From: Nitzschia sp. pyKryTriq1
Taxonomy: Eukaryota > Bacillariophyta > Bacillariophyceae > Bacillariales > Bacillariaceae
Direction of reading: 5' to 3'
Assembly (NCBI GenBank): GCA_956465555.1
Contig: OY101118.1
Location: 3,183,751 to 3,247,750, forward strand
DNA: 64,000 bases
A program made the position numbers and the translations under genes. This document shows positions 40,127 to 52,466 of the stretch, piece after piece; position 1 is the first letter of the stretch; every line of letters begins with the position of its first letter. The notes below the pieces were generated by a model. That model was given only the letters and a program-made list of their open reading frames with translations. It was not told the origin of the DNA and ran no database searches.

Positions 40127-40889
40127 TTATTCTCTTGTATATCCCCGAATTCGTCTCGCCAATTGCATATCCTTGGGCATGATGGTAACGCGCTTGCCAT
40201 GAATCGCACATAGATTGCAATCTTCAAACAATCCCACCAAATGCGCTTCGGCCGCTTCCTGCAAGGCCAAAATCGCCGTCGCTTGCCAACTGTAGGCATG
40301 TCGTGACTGCGTTTGCTGAATTTCTCGTACCAACCGAGCAAAGGGGAGACGACGAATCAACAAATCGGTGCTGGTTTGATATTGTCGAATCTCCTTGAGC
40401 GCTCTTTCTCCTAATAACAATCATAACAATCATAATAATGAAAATAAAATTGATAATGGTAAAAGTGTAGTGTAGCACGTAGTGTAGTGTAGTGTAGCGT
40501 AGCGGAGTGTATGAACGTAACACAATATTATGATAAAAGAAAGAAACAATATTTGGCAGTCCGTGATGAGAAGAAAATAGATTAGAAGAGAAGAGAAGAG
40601 ACTTTCAAAACAACCATACAACCCAACGCAGCACAACGCAACGCAACATATAATATAACACTCAATCAGGACCGACCACGTTTTCCTTACCAGGCCGCAT
40701 TCTTCGTTTCTTTCGTCGAATGGCGGGAGGTTCTCGAGCAGCACCACCAGCAGCAGCAGCAGCACTAGTAGTAGTATTTGAAGTAGTATCGGCACCGGAG
40801 CGCTGTCGTCCTACTACTACGGCAGAGGAGCCGCTGATATTACTTGCAGCGCTACTTCTTCGCACTCCACTTTGCTTGTATCGGACCAT
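40127..40889 (-). CDS. Centromeric histone H3 variant (CenH3 / CENP-A), two exons
   Basis: Exons 40889-40691 and 40410-40127 (donor GTAAGG, acceptor TTAG, phase 1, 280-bp intron) give 160 residues. Splicing joins KKRRMRPG to [11 protein letters not shown], the conserved H3 alpha-N junction. The histone fold is clear: [54 protein letters not shown]. It is a centromeric variant, not canonical H3, for three reasons: the N-terminal 60 residues have no ARTKQT/ARKS tail but are Ala/Ser/Arg-rich; loop 1 ([12 protein letters not shown]) is one residue longer than in H3; and a Trp sits where H3 has Phe, as in CENP-A (WQA). It should replace H3 at centromeres and seed the kinetochore. Start at ATG 40889. 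Confidence 0.93.
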
Positions 40890-41905
40890 GGTGATTGTTA
40901 ATAATAATAATATTGTATTTCTTCTTGCTTGCTTGCTTGCTTCTTGCTTGCTTGTTGTGTATAGTAATAGTAGGATGGATGGATGCTCGATGGATGGATA
41001 GAGTAGAGTAGTAGCGAGGGTGTGTTGTGTTGTGTTGTGCTGTGTTTTTTAATAAATAATAGGGTGATGGTGTCAACTATCCAGCAAGATCCACGCATCG
41101 GTTGACGACTCCTCCCATGGAACCGTAGTTAGTTAGAGTAGTGGAGCAATAACAGTTCTTGTTGCCTCTGCTTCTTTTCTTTCGTCGGCGTTTTCGGTTG
41201 GCGATGGCGTTCAACGGTTCTTTAGCGGCAAAACCTCGGCTTTCCCGCCCAAAATCCATCCATCCATCTGTCCGTCCATCCATCATCCGTCGGTCATAGT
41301 CAGTCCGTCCATCCATCCGTTCGCATGCACGAACATTATTATCGGACATTACGAATCGACGCATGCGTATGTAATGGATGCGCGATGATGATGATGATGA
41401 TGATTTACTGTATTCTTCACAACATACCGTGATCTCACTTGTGCAATCAGTTGTCAAGAGGATTCTACTACTAGTTACATTACAATCAAACGTGAGAGGT
41501 AAACGACCAAGGAAGGGGATCAGTGCTTCCAGCCTTTTACTTCAGGATGAAAGGTTGACTTGTGAGTTGACTGCTCTGCTCGTCACAAACAAAACTTGGC
41601 AATACCGAAGTCTTGCGGTGTCTTGGGAGACTCTTTGGAATTTGATTCCGTTGAGTCTCCTTTTTCTAGTAAAAGAGGTAACTGTAGGAATCCGTGACTT
41701 GACTGTTGAGTTGACTTGATCGATCCCATCTTGGCTTTGTGGCGCGGTGCGGTATTTTATTCTACGTCGTCTCAGACAGTAGACCATATGGCATAAAAAG
41801 AGAACATGTGCACATAAATACACGAGACGAATTACCTGACATGGTACTGTACCATCACTAAACGGCGTACCTTCGAAACACAATACTATACTATACTATA
41901 CTATA
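40890..41905. promoter_or_regulatory. Divergent intergenic region packed with tetra- and pentanucleotide runs
   Basis: Upstream of CenH3 (minus) and of the EEFSCCCVP protein (plus). Contains (CTTG)n at about 40922-40953, (GGAT)n at 40974-40999, (TGTGT)n at about 41022-41045, CATC/CGTC runs at 41258-41320, (GAT)n at 41384-41403 and (ACTAT)n at 41883-41903, ending just before the next ATG. Small frames here reflect the repeats. Confidence 0.5.
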
Positions 41906-42789
41906 ATGCCAGCAGCAGCAGCAGCAGCAGGTCACAATAATCAGGGTGATAATGATAATGATGATGCTCTGACGGTGGTGACAGTGGCTACGGATGCTCC
42001 GGATGATGTCGTTCCACCGCTTGCCATTCACCATCAAGCCAAACAGGGAGGCAAGGCCTTTGGATGTTGTTGCGATTATCGAAGAGCCGTATTGATATTC
42101 GGGGCCGTGACGGCCATTATGGGAATGTTGGATGTCATCTTTCGGATAGGAAATGCCGCAACTTCGTCATCGTCATCGTCATCATCATCATCATCGTCGT
42201 ATCAACCTCCGTTTGATGATGATGCATTGGTGGACGAATTGTCCGCCTTGAATGAAAGCTACACAATACCGTACATTCTTTTGGAAGTCATGGCGGTAGT
42301 CTTTGGATGTGTATCCATCATGGGGGCTGCCACATTTAGTCAATTTGGGGTAAGTACCATACATCATTATTACGTATTCACTATATTCTATTCTGCTCTT
42401 CTTGGTTCCTTATATATTATTTGACTCTTCCTCCTCCTCATCATCATCATCATCACGCACCATCATGCGGCAATACGATTACTACTACTACTACTACTAC
42501 TACTATTCGTACGTATTAGACATCAGCGGCGATTTGTTATGGGATTGGTTCGACTGTCATGGTGATAGTATTAGATTTGGAAGCACGGTCGGCTGCCAAC
42601 CAAATACTGACGTCGTATCAACAACCACCGATTCCTACTACTAGTGCGATATTCTACTATTGCTTTGTGGGAATCTCGCAAGCGATTTGGTGGTACCCGT
42701 CCGTCTTTTTTCTGTGGGAAGTCCATCGAGGGATCATGACGCCACGAACATATGTTCGAGAAGAATTCAGTTGTTGTTGTGTACCGTAG
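41906..42789 (+). CDS. Four-TM protein with EEFSCCCVP tail, two exons
   Basis: Exons 41906-42349 and 42520-42789 (donor GTAAGT, acceptor TTAG, phase 0) give 237 residues. Four hydrophobic segments: AVLIFGAVTAIMGMLDVIF, IPYILLEVMAVVFGCVSIMG, AICYGIGSTVMVIVL, and SAIFYYCFVGISQAIWWYP continuing to VFFLWEVHRGIM. A CCCDYRR motif precedes the first and the protein ends REEFSCCCVP. The C-terminal YxREExSCCCV pattern and this layout recall a multigene family I know from diatoms, with no assigned role. The cysteine cluster at each cytosolic end suggests palmitoylation. A Ser run codes for the loop after helix 1. Function unknown; a membrane organiser or transporter subunit would be guesswork. Confidence 0.8.
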
Positions 42790-43043
42790 TAAACAACAAG
42801 TAATAGTAGTACTTTGTGAATGATGATGAATGAGAATAATACTACTACTACTACTAGTAGAACGTCTACTTTTTACTTCGTGTTTTTAGACAGACGACTT
42901 TTTATTCGAGTCGTCGTCCTTGCCCATAGTCATTTTATGTTAGATCATTGTCGAGGTTACTGTATATAACATAGTGCTACTAGCTTAGCTTTGTTGTTGG
43001 CGCGAACTGCTCGGAACTCGAAAGGGCGCCAGCGGACTTTTCC

Positions 43044-46000
43044 TTATTTGCTGCTCTTGCTATCTGAATGGTGGTCCTCCTGCTGGTGCTGTGAGAGCAA
43101 ATTACTGTACTTGCGATCAATCTGCTTAACTTTGGCATGAGCTCCCCAGTCATACCAGTACTCACGAGCCTGTGACAAACGATACCCGGCCTCATCCATA
43201 TCTTTCGTCACTGTCAAGTGGAATTCTCCGAGCCGCTCGCATGCAAAGGCGGCATCTTGCCGGCAACCGCCTCGTCCGGACGCAACGATTGCTTCCTGGT
43301 AGAATTTGATTGCCTCCTTATTCCTGCCCTTGTACGCCATAAACTCGGCGTCGACTATAAGATCATATCTCTTCACATTGGGGTTCTTGGCTTTCAACCA
43401 TTTCTTGATTTTAGCTCTCATCTTCATGCCAATTTTGGCATAATTCTTGTTTCCCGTCTCGCGAGCTGCGGCGAAACATGAGACACCCTTCAAATAAGCG
43501 TCAAGGACAGCGGCGACCTGAGCCATCACAATTTTAGCAATGCAATTCGCTCCGTTCTTCACCATGAATTCGGCGATCTCCTGGTGCTCACCAAAGAAGG
43601 TCTGGAGAATTCCACCAAAAACTTTGATAGCAGCCCAAAGTAACGGCTCGCTTGTGTCAGTCACCTGGTGGCCTTCTTGAGAAAAGGCATCTCCGATGAG
43701 ATTAGTCGGATTGTCTACGTTGTTGACTCCCATTAGATTCAAAAAGGCCTGCAAAAGCGTCCTACTGAAATTGGCTGTGATCAGCCGACCCAAATCCTTC
43801 ATCTGTTTCGAGTATATTGTCAGATCGTCCGCCATGACTAGCAAGGAATCACCGCTCATGTACTTGAATGTACTGTAAAGGTAGATCGCCGCAGTTGCAC
43901 TCTCAGTATCTCTATAAGCAAGAAGTTAGAAGTGTTGAAGGGGAGGAGACGTGGCTATGTAAGAAGCGACCCGTACATATCATGATGTTAATAGTAAAGA
44001 CTCACCCATAACGCAATCCTGAGTGATACGCCTCAAGAAGCGGACTCAATAGTGTACTCAAAGGACGAGTCCAAGCATAGATGCCACTGAGAGACGTCAT
44101 CCGCACAGACGAGATGAATCGGTGATTCTGAGTCATCGTCAAAATCTCTTCTGCTGTCTCCGCATATTCAATCGCTCCGTAATAGTCTTCCAGGACAGCC
44201 ACTAGGATGACTCCGGCTTGGGCAAAACCGATGGACGACGCACCACAGACTCCGTACTTCGCTGCCCACTTCACAGCCCGAAAACCAGTCAATGGGTAGC
44301 GTATGTCGTTTCTCAGATAGAAACACATATTCAGTCTCACCATCAACTCCATTAGCTCTTCGCGGACAGGATCTTCCATCCGCTTCAGCTTTGTGCTTCT
44401 TAGTTTCTTCATCGTAGATTTGACCCGTAGAACACCGCCCAGAATTCCAAACACAACCGAAACGGTATTCGAAGGGAACTTGCACCCAAAACGTTTCAGT
44501 ACATCCAGAATTAGAGCGATAGCATCATCCACCTGGCCACCAAATACCATGCTATCGATCATGACGTTGTAAACTCGAAGTTTGTCCTCCTCCTTCCCTA
44601 CATTCTGTGAAAGTACTGCGCGGCAATACTTGTGCATAGTGTCGACGTTACCAAGGTAGCCCTCAGCTTTGGCTCCCAAGGAATAAAGATCCAACGCCAG
44701 CTCATAATCTTCGGTCCACTTATTCTCCGGTAGCAGTACGATTCCATGGCGGGCATAAACTGACGCACTTTCAAAAGCAGAAATCGCGACCGCCTTTTTC
44801 GTAGCACGGCGGTTGCAGCGTGCCACTTCGAGATTCGACAATCCTCCCGCGTCCTCTCGGGAGACACTGTTCCTCCGCGCGTTGAGCAATTTCACAATAA
44901 TGAAAAAGGACGCCTCCACATCCGTTTCGTCAAGCTTTCGCAACAGAATCTCTCCGGCATGTCGAGCAAACGCTGGTCTTTCATCAACGGGCAACAGTTC
45001 TAGGGCAGCTTCATGAATCTTGTCGTGGACAAACGAGTAGGAAGGAGGCTTGTAGTCGGACAAGGACAACAAGAAGCCCCCCTTCTCAAGCGACGTCAGA
45101 GTCTCAGCTAATAGTAGATCGTTCTCATCTGATTCCTCCAATAACTGCGGGTCCATTTCGTTCCAAAGAACTTGTAGACACGTCATGGAAAATGTCGAAC
45201 CAAGAAATGCTCCGAGTTTCAGAACTTGAGAGCAGTGTTTCGGAAGCGAGTTCATGTCGGCACGAAGCAACGCAACAACATTGTCGCTAGTATCCGTTTG
45301 CAGTTTGATAGATTGTTCATCCCACTCCCACGACATTGATCCAAAGTTGAAACTCAGTAGCTCCCTGGCGTACAAAGAATTCAGGTACTGGCGAAGGAAC
45401 AACGCATTTCCCAGCGTCTTTTCTTTGACGAGCTTCGAAAGGCTGACAACGCTGTTGTGGTTGTTTGAGTTATCAATCTGAAGAATGTCACAAAGCAGCT
45501 TTTCAATATCCTCCAGTTCAAGATCAGAGACGTGCAACTGACTCATCTCGAAATCTTTGTTCTCTGACGACTTGCTTGCAAAGTTCTGCAGACGGCTGTA
45601 TAAAAAGTGTTGTTCCGAATTCACCTCTTCCGAACGATACAGTCCCACCACCAGAATCTTCTTGATTTTCCTATCCAGCAGTAACGCTTCCAAGAGTGCA
45701 AGTGAGGCATCATCTCCCCACTGCAAATCGTCGATGGTAAAAATAAGGGGCTCAAAGTACTCGGTCATGATCCGAATAAAGCTCGAAAAGGAAAAGTTGA
45801 TTTGATTTGTGGATTCTTCAGCACTCAAAAGAATAGAGTCGTCGCCCTTGCTTACTTCATCGATATCGACAACTTCCGCCAAAGCTGGGATGAACTTGGA
45901 GAGAAGGTGTAACTGAGAACCGAGTTCGGTCGTAATTGATGTTTGAATGGCAGCTGCTTTGTCGGCATTTGTATTTTGTAGTGAAACAATCGCCCCTAGA

Positions 46001-46626
46001 ATTTCCGCACATGCTCTTGCTATCCCCGAGTATGGGCCGCTGCTGCTGGCATTAGCACCACCATCGCCATCTCCATTTCTCAAATCGAATTTGCCTCGGA
46101 CAAACAGCCCTTCTGGTGTTGCTGCTGCTGCTGCTGCGGCTTTTGACGATGACGACTGATGTAGCATCATCATCTCTGCAAGGGATTCCGCCAGTGTTGT
46201 TTTGCCTGTCCCGGCGTGACCTGCTATTGCAACAAATCCTCTGTATTCATCCGAAGAATTCAAATTCTTCCAAGTCTCCTGGAGCGAATTGAGCTGCTCT
46301 GTTCGTCCGTACAATGGACGACGTTTGAAGTTGAGTTTGTTGATGGTGACATCGGATAAATCGTTGGATTGCCGACCCAAGCGTTTGCGTGGAAGCGAAG
46401 CATTCTTGGGAATCACCAGTCCTCTTTCATCTTGTGGTAAACAACGAGACGATGGCAACAAACTGCCGGCAGTTTCTGTTTGGGAAGAGACGGTGAAACT
46501 ATCGCGGTTGGAAAAATAACCGCTGATGCTGAGGACTTCACCATCAATCTCGTCCTCCTCCTTTATCGACACTCGCCGTCCTGGAACTTGTACTGTCTTG
46601 ACATCAAACTTTTCCGAAGACGACAT
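43044..46626 (-). CDS. AAA_16/predicted ATPase with helical-repeat C terminus, two exons (1162 aa)
   Basis: Exons 46626-44006 and 43911-43044 (donor GTGAGT, acceptor TATAG, phase 2). The ATG at 46626 is preferred; an in-frame GTG lies five codons upstream. After about 100 polar residues comes RRPLYGRTEQLNSLQETW, the usual entry to an AAA_16 module, then Walker A GHAGTGKTTLAESL at about 136-149 and Walker B LIFTIDDLQWGDDASL near 300. The downstream part resembles the STAND/predicted-ATPase region that follows kinase domains in PknK- or CHK-like hybrid sensors, with TPR-like helices and the motif AYHSGLRYGDTESA, rebuilt by the splice. The N terminus has no kinase or cyclase domain, so this gene carries the ATPase and scaffold only. 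No GAF or histidine kinase domain follows. A role in signalling is inferred. Confidence 0.88.
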
Positions 46627-47651
46627 TGATTCGTACTGCACTCGAATTAGTGTTGAGTTATAAATAAGAGGTGTCTACTCTCTCTCTCTCTCTAGAGACT
46701 AGAGTGTGATTCTTTGTGATGATGTGCATGTATAAAATAATATAACTCATCCCATACAGTAGTTTGGATCTACTGCAACTTTGGGCAATTGAAGTGGGTA
46801 ACAGTGTCGTAGGTATTCATGCCGGTCATTTTGACAGCTCTCCCCGGTCATCCAGCTTATTGAATGTCTATTCGTACGAAGTGCTGTACACCAGCTACAA
46901 ATAATTTGTACAGGCCCACCCACGCCCGTACGTCAGTCACGCAAAAACTCCGACTCCTCTTCGCTGATGGTCGATTTTCGATATTTTTTCGGAGAAACTA
47001 CAGTACGTGTAGTATAATAAAATGAGTGCCGTCCAGCATGTTCTCTTTTTTATTATCACACTTCAATCAAATTGAGCACGCACGACGTGCTAGCGTTCGT
47101 GATAGATGTGTGATGGCGAAAAAGAAGACATCGAATCTTCAAGAAGCCACTAAAAGAACGCGCCACCACGCACAAGAAGGACAAAGTTTTGCACGACTTG
47201 TTGTTTAGAGTACAACTGTAGTTACGTGGTACGAACAGTTGTTCGTCCGTGATAGGCACATCACAACATGGCACTCCGCCTCTATGTCATCTTGGAACTG
47301 ACTTGGAACATCTCCATAAATGCCTAATTAATGAAACACCTACCGCTGCACTATATTATTTATGTTGCCGGCCATCATCCCGAACACGATGGATGATTCT
47401 TCTCCGGGGTCCGCAATTAAAAGAAGGCGGACGACGCGAGAATGCATGCATGCGTGCCTAAAGTCGCGGCGAAAAAGTTGCTGTATTCACAGCTCACATG
47501 GCATTTCGCGTTGCTGATGGGCCAAAAGTAGTTATCCACGCATTCCACATCAAAAAGTCGACGAGCCAGATAGACGATAAAGGAATACTAATACGGAAAG
47601 CAATAACCATATTATATACTCATATATTACAAGCAAGGAAGCCATCATATC
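46627..47651. promoter_or_regulatory. Divergent intergenic region between the ATPase and first HSF
   Basis: Should hold both promoters. A (TC)n run lies at about 46678-46693. I looked for a GAAnnTTC array upstream of the HSF start and saw none that was convincing. No gene seen. Confidence 0.4.
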
Positions 47652-49350
47652 ATGCCGAAAACTCATGAGAATAATAAGACATATGCGATATTGTTCCCGG
47701 AGCTCCTTCATGATTTGCTGGAGGACGCCGAGAACAACAGTGAATCTGATATCGTTTCGTGGAGTCCGAATGGACGATGCTTCAGGGTCTACAAAAAGGA
47801 AGACTTTGTGAAGACGATTCTTCCTAGATACTTCAAATTATCGCACTATCGGAGCTTTACGAGACAGCGTGAGTATAATACCTGTTGGCGCGTCTTGTTT
47901 TGACGTATTGAGCTACTGTAATATGGTACAGTTCTCGAAGTACTATATAGTATGGCATCTGACTTTTTGTGATACTTGGCACTACTCATATATAGTCAAC
48001 ATATGGGGATTCCATTGCATCGAGACCGGCCCCGAAAAAGGATACTGTAAGTATACGCAAAGAAGATCGAAACTCGGCTTCGTCAATGCGATGATGATGT
48101 ATCTCAGAGCTCACCATCATTCTTCCGCGTTGCTTGCTTGCTTGCTTGTTTGTTGTTGTGTATTTGTATTAACAGACCAGAACGAACACTTTGTTCGAGG
48201 GAGAAGAGAACTTTGTAGAGGAATGTTTCGAGAAACGATCAAAGGCACGGGGAAGAAGCGACGGCCCTCGCAGCAGAGTAATAATGATCCTCCTGCGCGG
48301 TTTTCGACCACCACCGCCGCAGAATTCCCGCCCGGTAGCACCACTTTGGGTACGAGTATTGGCTTTGCTGGCGTTCCCGCTATGATCCAAATACCCCATA
48401 ATGAGGTATCATCACTTCCTTTGGTTCTTGGAATGGATGATTATCATGTTACCGGTAGAAGAAGAAGAGGCAGCAGCAGCAGCATTGACCGATCGGCGGT
48501 GGCAACCGCCTTTAATGCCTATCACCAGCAATCCGCTGCAGCCGCTGTCAGCGCGCTGCTGTCCTCGTCGTCGCCGCTAATGGTGGCATCTTGTTTCCAA
48601 CAACAACAACAACAACAACAACAACAAGCCCCAAAACAACAAGAACTCGAGGGGACCACGATCGAGGACAATCACCACCATCATGAAGATCAAGCAAATG
48701 CGCAGAGGACGAAAGCGCAGCAGCAGCATGGTTTGAGTCTAGCTGGGCTATTAGTGCCACCAGGATCTGCCGAGCAGAACATTAGCAGTCATCCCTACTA
48801 TTACGGAACTTTCCCTGCGGCCAATTTCAGTATTACTGATGCTGGTGCAAGAAGGAATGCGACTGGTACTAGTACTAGTAGTACGGCTGCTCATCAAGAA
48901 GCAGAGAAACGACGAGGCAGTTGGTGGGGAGACCTTTACACCGATCGAGGCTCTGTCAATGCTCTTGGTACGCAGTTTCTTCTTGTGGGAGGAGACAACA
49001 AGCAGCCATCGGATAATATTATGGGGGGAGATCCTCGTACTCAACTCTTGTTCAAGAACGGCGAGACTACGAGCAGCAGTAGCAGCAATTTTCATGATAA
49101 GGATGCTGCTGCTGCTGCTGCTGCTGAACAAGAAGAGGAAGATTGGCTGTCAGTATTTGAGAAGAAGTTCGACGCTGTGCATGAAGAACATCCTCTTGAA
49201 ACAAAAGACACAGCAGCAGCAGCAGCGCCCAATCGCCTTACTATTTTCGAATTGTCGTCATCAGCAGCAGCAGCCGCCGCCGCCTCACCAATTGCTCATG
49301 ATCCTCCCTCCGGATCGCATCATGATGACAAAATCTCCCATAGCATTTAA
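47652..49350 (+). CDS. Heat shock transcription factor, copy 1, three exons (480 aa)
   Basis: Exons 47652-47868, 47996-48046 and 48176-49350; introns are GT-AG, both phase 1. The HSF-type DNA-binding domain starts near residue 12: YAILFPELLHDLLEDAE, SDIVSWSPNGRCFRVYKKED, ILPRYFKLSHYRSFTRQLN (the recognition helix end is rebuilt by the splice), IWGFHCI, then NEHFVRGRRELCRGMFR. It binds inverted GAA repeats in heat shock promoters in known family members. No heptad-rich HR-A/B trimerisation region is obvious. The rest is Q-, A- and S-rich. Near the C terminus EEDWLSVFEKKFDAV is shared with the two neighbouring HSFs and looks like an aromatic-hydrophobic-acidic activation motif. KGTGKKRRP after the DNA-binding domain is a likely nuclear signal. 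Confidence 0.95.
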
Positions 49351-49994
49351 GGGCTTTTCGATTTTGTTTACTATATACCTTCGTGAAGAATAGAGTGTCC
49401 TTCCAACTACAGTATTGTATTTTCCCAGACATCCATCATCACGCGGGCGGCGGCGCTCGGAAACCAAATCCCCCGTTTCGCAAAAACTCCAAGCAAGTTC
49501 CGGCTTGCGCCTCCACCCTCTGTTTCCGGAACATGGAGAACAACGCACGACGACGACGACGTACGTTATGTACCGAAAGCGAAGAAAATTGCCTCGTATC
49601 AATTTGAGCGTGTGAAAGTCGTAGAAGAGACACATCAAACATTATGCCTTTTGAGAGAAGATCGATGATAGAAATGGATGATGAAGATTCTTCGATGCGA
49701 GCGAATGAAGCGGCGATGATGCACGATGGGCAGGTGCGTGGTCGGTTGTGCGACCTGATGCGAACCTCCGGGGACGGAGAATAGCATTTGTTCCGATTTA
49801 ATAATTGCAAACACACGCGAAGACGCGTCATACTTCGTGTGGACAGCTGCTTTGCTGATTTACTCGATATTTACAGGTAGAAAAAATCGAACGACGCATC
49901 ATTATTCTGCAAACAACAAAACAACATAATCACCATCCAGAAGCAAAAATCGCAGCAATCCAAAGGATAAAAGTCAAGGAAAGACCCCAACAAT
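49351..49994. other. Intergenic between HSF copies 1 and 2
   Basis: No gene seen. It includes a short (ACG)n run near 49547-49562. No clear heat shock element array. Confidence 0.45.
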
Positions 49995-51610
49995 ATGTCG
50001 AAAGATCAGAACAACCGAGAAAAGGGAGCTTACTTCCCAGTACTGCTTCATGACTTGCTGGAGGACGCCGAGAATAGTAATGAATCTGATATCGTTTCGT
50101 GGAGTCCGAATGGACGTTCTTTTAGGGTCTACAAAAAGGAAGACTTCATGGAGACAATTCTGCCTAGATATTTCAGGCTCTCGCAGTATCGGAGCTTTGT
50201 GAGGCAACGTGAGTAGTATGATAAGTTTGATTTCTGTTTGTCAGATTGTTATACTCGAGGAATGCGATCAGCTACTAACTGAAATGATACGACGAAAAAC
50301 AACGCCTGCTGCTGCCGTATATATACTAATAGTCAACATATGGGGATTCAGATGCATCACCAAGGGTGCTGAAAAAGGTTTCTGTAAGTGCATCTTAATC
50401 AGCCCGGGATACTCATCGTTTGTGCACTGATCCATCTCAGAACACTCCTCCACTCCCTCGCTTGTCGTGTCACATCTTTTTCCATATCGCAGACCAGCAC
50501 AGCCACTTCGTTCGGGGAAAGCGAGAACTGTGCGACGGCATGTTTCGTGAAACAATCAAAGGCACAGGGAAAAAACGTCCTTTCATCCGGAAAAAAATAT
50601 CGTCCAAGCAAGAGGCTAACGTTGAATCGAAACAGCGATATATTTCCGACCAGGACGAACAAGTTCAAGAACGCCCTCTTTCAACAAGAAGAACTCATGC
50701 TGACCTAGTCCTACCACTCTCTCGCCACCGCACCTCCGTCGTCACTCCTCCGGCGAGTTATTTCTTACCCATGACTACCAGTTCGCTGCCGCCTTCCTTG
50801 AATATTTGCAGAGATGAGCCTTGCGGCTCCGCCTCAATAACAACTTCTTACCGTGCCGTTTCTGCTCCTGCTGGTATTGGTGCCCAAATCCCCACTTTCT
50901 TGTCGGCACCAGCCGTCGGCACCACCAGCACCACGCAGCAAGAGACAAAAATGCGGCCACTTTTTGATCCTAGTATCAGTAACACAACGGCGCCAAGTTA
51001 CCAGCACCTGCTTCTTCCTCAGGAGCAGTCAATAGTCCCTTCCTACGAGGACCAGCACCAGCCCAGCACGCTGACGACGCTGATGACATCTGCTGCGGAC
51101 GCTCCTGTCTATCATACCACCGCCGGCCGCGGGCTTCACCACCTCTTGCGACGAGATCCCACCAGCAACGTCGTTATGATGGACGGTAGTACTCCTCCCT
51201 TTGTTGCGCTTGGTGGGCGTAATCCTCCCCCCGAGGAAAATAGTATCAACTACGACTGGTTGGTGGAAGGTGAGGATGATCCCCCCGAGGAAATTAGTAT
51301 CAACTACGGCTGGTTGGTGGAAGGTGAGGATGATCATCATTCATTTGCCGGCATTTCGTTGATGGATGCCGCCACCACTACCATCACCAGAAATAGTCTG
51401 CCGGTACTAGCAGCAGACGACCAGTACCAATTCGTCATCGGTGGGAAGCACTTCGATGGTGCTGCTGCTGGGCTATCGGCAGAACAAGCAGCAGCAGCAG
51501 CAGCAACACAAGGAGGAGAAAAGGAAGAAGCCGATGATGGTGAGGATTGGCTCTCGATCTTTGAAAAGAAATTCGATGCGATTCCTCCTCCTCCTCGACT
51601 GCAAAAGTAG
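49995..51610 (+). CDS. Heat shock transcription factor, copy 2, three exons (460 aa)
   Basis: Exons 49995-50208, 50333-50383 and 50493-51610. The 51-nt second exon and both phase-1 introns fall at the same codons as in copies 1 and 3. DNA-binding domain: YFPVLLHDLLEDAE, SDIVSWSPNGRSFRVYKKED, LPRYFRLSQYRSFVRQLN, IWGFRCI and SHFVRGKRELCDGMFRET. It is closest to copy 1: about 40 residues around DIVSWSPNGR are almost the same. The middle region has a perfect-length 18-residue tandem duplication (NYDWLVEGEDD then NYGWLVEGEDD). The C terminus carries GEDWLSIFEKKFDA. KGTGKKRPFIRKK is a likely nuclear signal. Confidence 0.95.
51227..51334 (+). repeat. 54-bp in-frame tandem duplication within HSF copy 2
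   Basis: Copies 51227-51280 and 51281-51334 differ at only a few bases. Each encodes PPEE-(N/I)-SINY-(D/G)-WLVEGEDD, an acidic segment with a Trp core. Confidence 0.85.
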
Positions 51611-52466
51611 TACTAGGAGGAGCCGTTTCCTATTGGACGCGAAGGAAGCAGGGGGGGCTTTTGGAAACGATGATGCATAATATGACTGATGGCATGCATG
51701 GTTTCCGGGTTTCTGAGCACCGCATGACTATGACATCGCGGACAGGGGCAATATCAATATCAATATTGACAATTTCTCCCTCGCTGGCGGGGTCTTCTCG
51801 CCATGCGCTGGCCACACGCACAGTACTAGGTTACATAGTAGAGAACGACCACGTTTTGTACAAAAAAGTCGCCAGATTTTAAACTAGTACGTGTACGTAT
51901 TAAAAACAAAGAAACTTATTGGGCAATTTCCACCCCTCGCGGACAGCTGCTTTTAAAAAAAAATATATCATCTGATTCAGCAGATCGCTTTGATGATAGA
52001 GAACGACCTCTTGTACCGGTACTAGGCTTCCTAGATGCTCCAGCCACTTTATCTTGGTTCTCCCGCAAGTTGAATCAGCAAGGACGACCATAAGTGCAAT
52101 CGCTTCATCATACGTCACGAACCCTTTATGGTACTAGAATGACACGTATGTGTACTCGCTGTACGTTTCGATCCCAAGAATGCATACAGCAAAGGTGGTG
52201 GTGCGAAAAGAATAATATGTCTTTCCCGCGCTATAGAATTGAGAATCACGCGATGTCATGCGGAATAGGCGTTCATATAATATCGTAAAGTAGCGCGAAA
52301 CGCCGGCAATGTGATGTATTTTATGCTCGGAACGAAGTCAGTGTACAAAAGAATCTTCTTGCACGACATTTTCTCATCATCCCACCGCAAAGAAGCCTTT
52401 GGTATCACCATTATCATCAAGAGGAATCACATATTATTATACTGCCAATGATAAAACGACCTAACG
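51611..52466. other. Intergenic between HSF copies 2 and 3
   Basis: About 0.85 kb without a gene I can support. Contains an A-rich stretch near 51955-51968. Confidence 0.45.

Noticed and set aside
43044-43859. Independent 271-aa gene downstream of the ATPase
   Set aside because: It joins to the preceding frame through a 94-bp GT-AG intron with correct phase and restores the LRYGDTESA motif.
47869-48175. Long continuous reading frame through HSF copy 1 introns
   Set aside because: The open frame across the introns is accidental; conserved HSF residues need the 51-nt exon and both splices, as in the two other copies.
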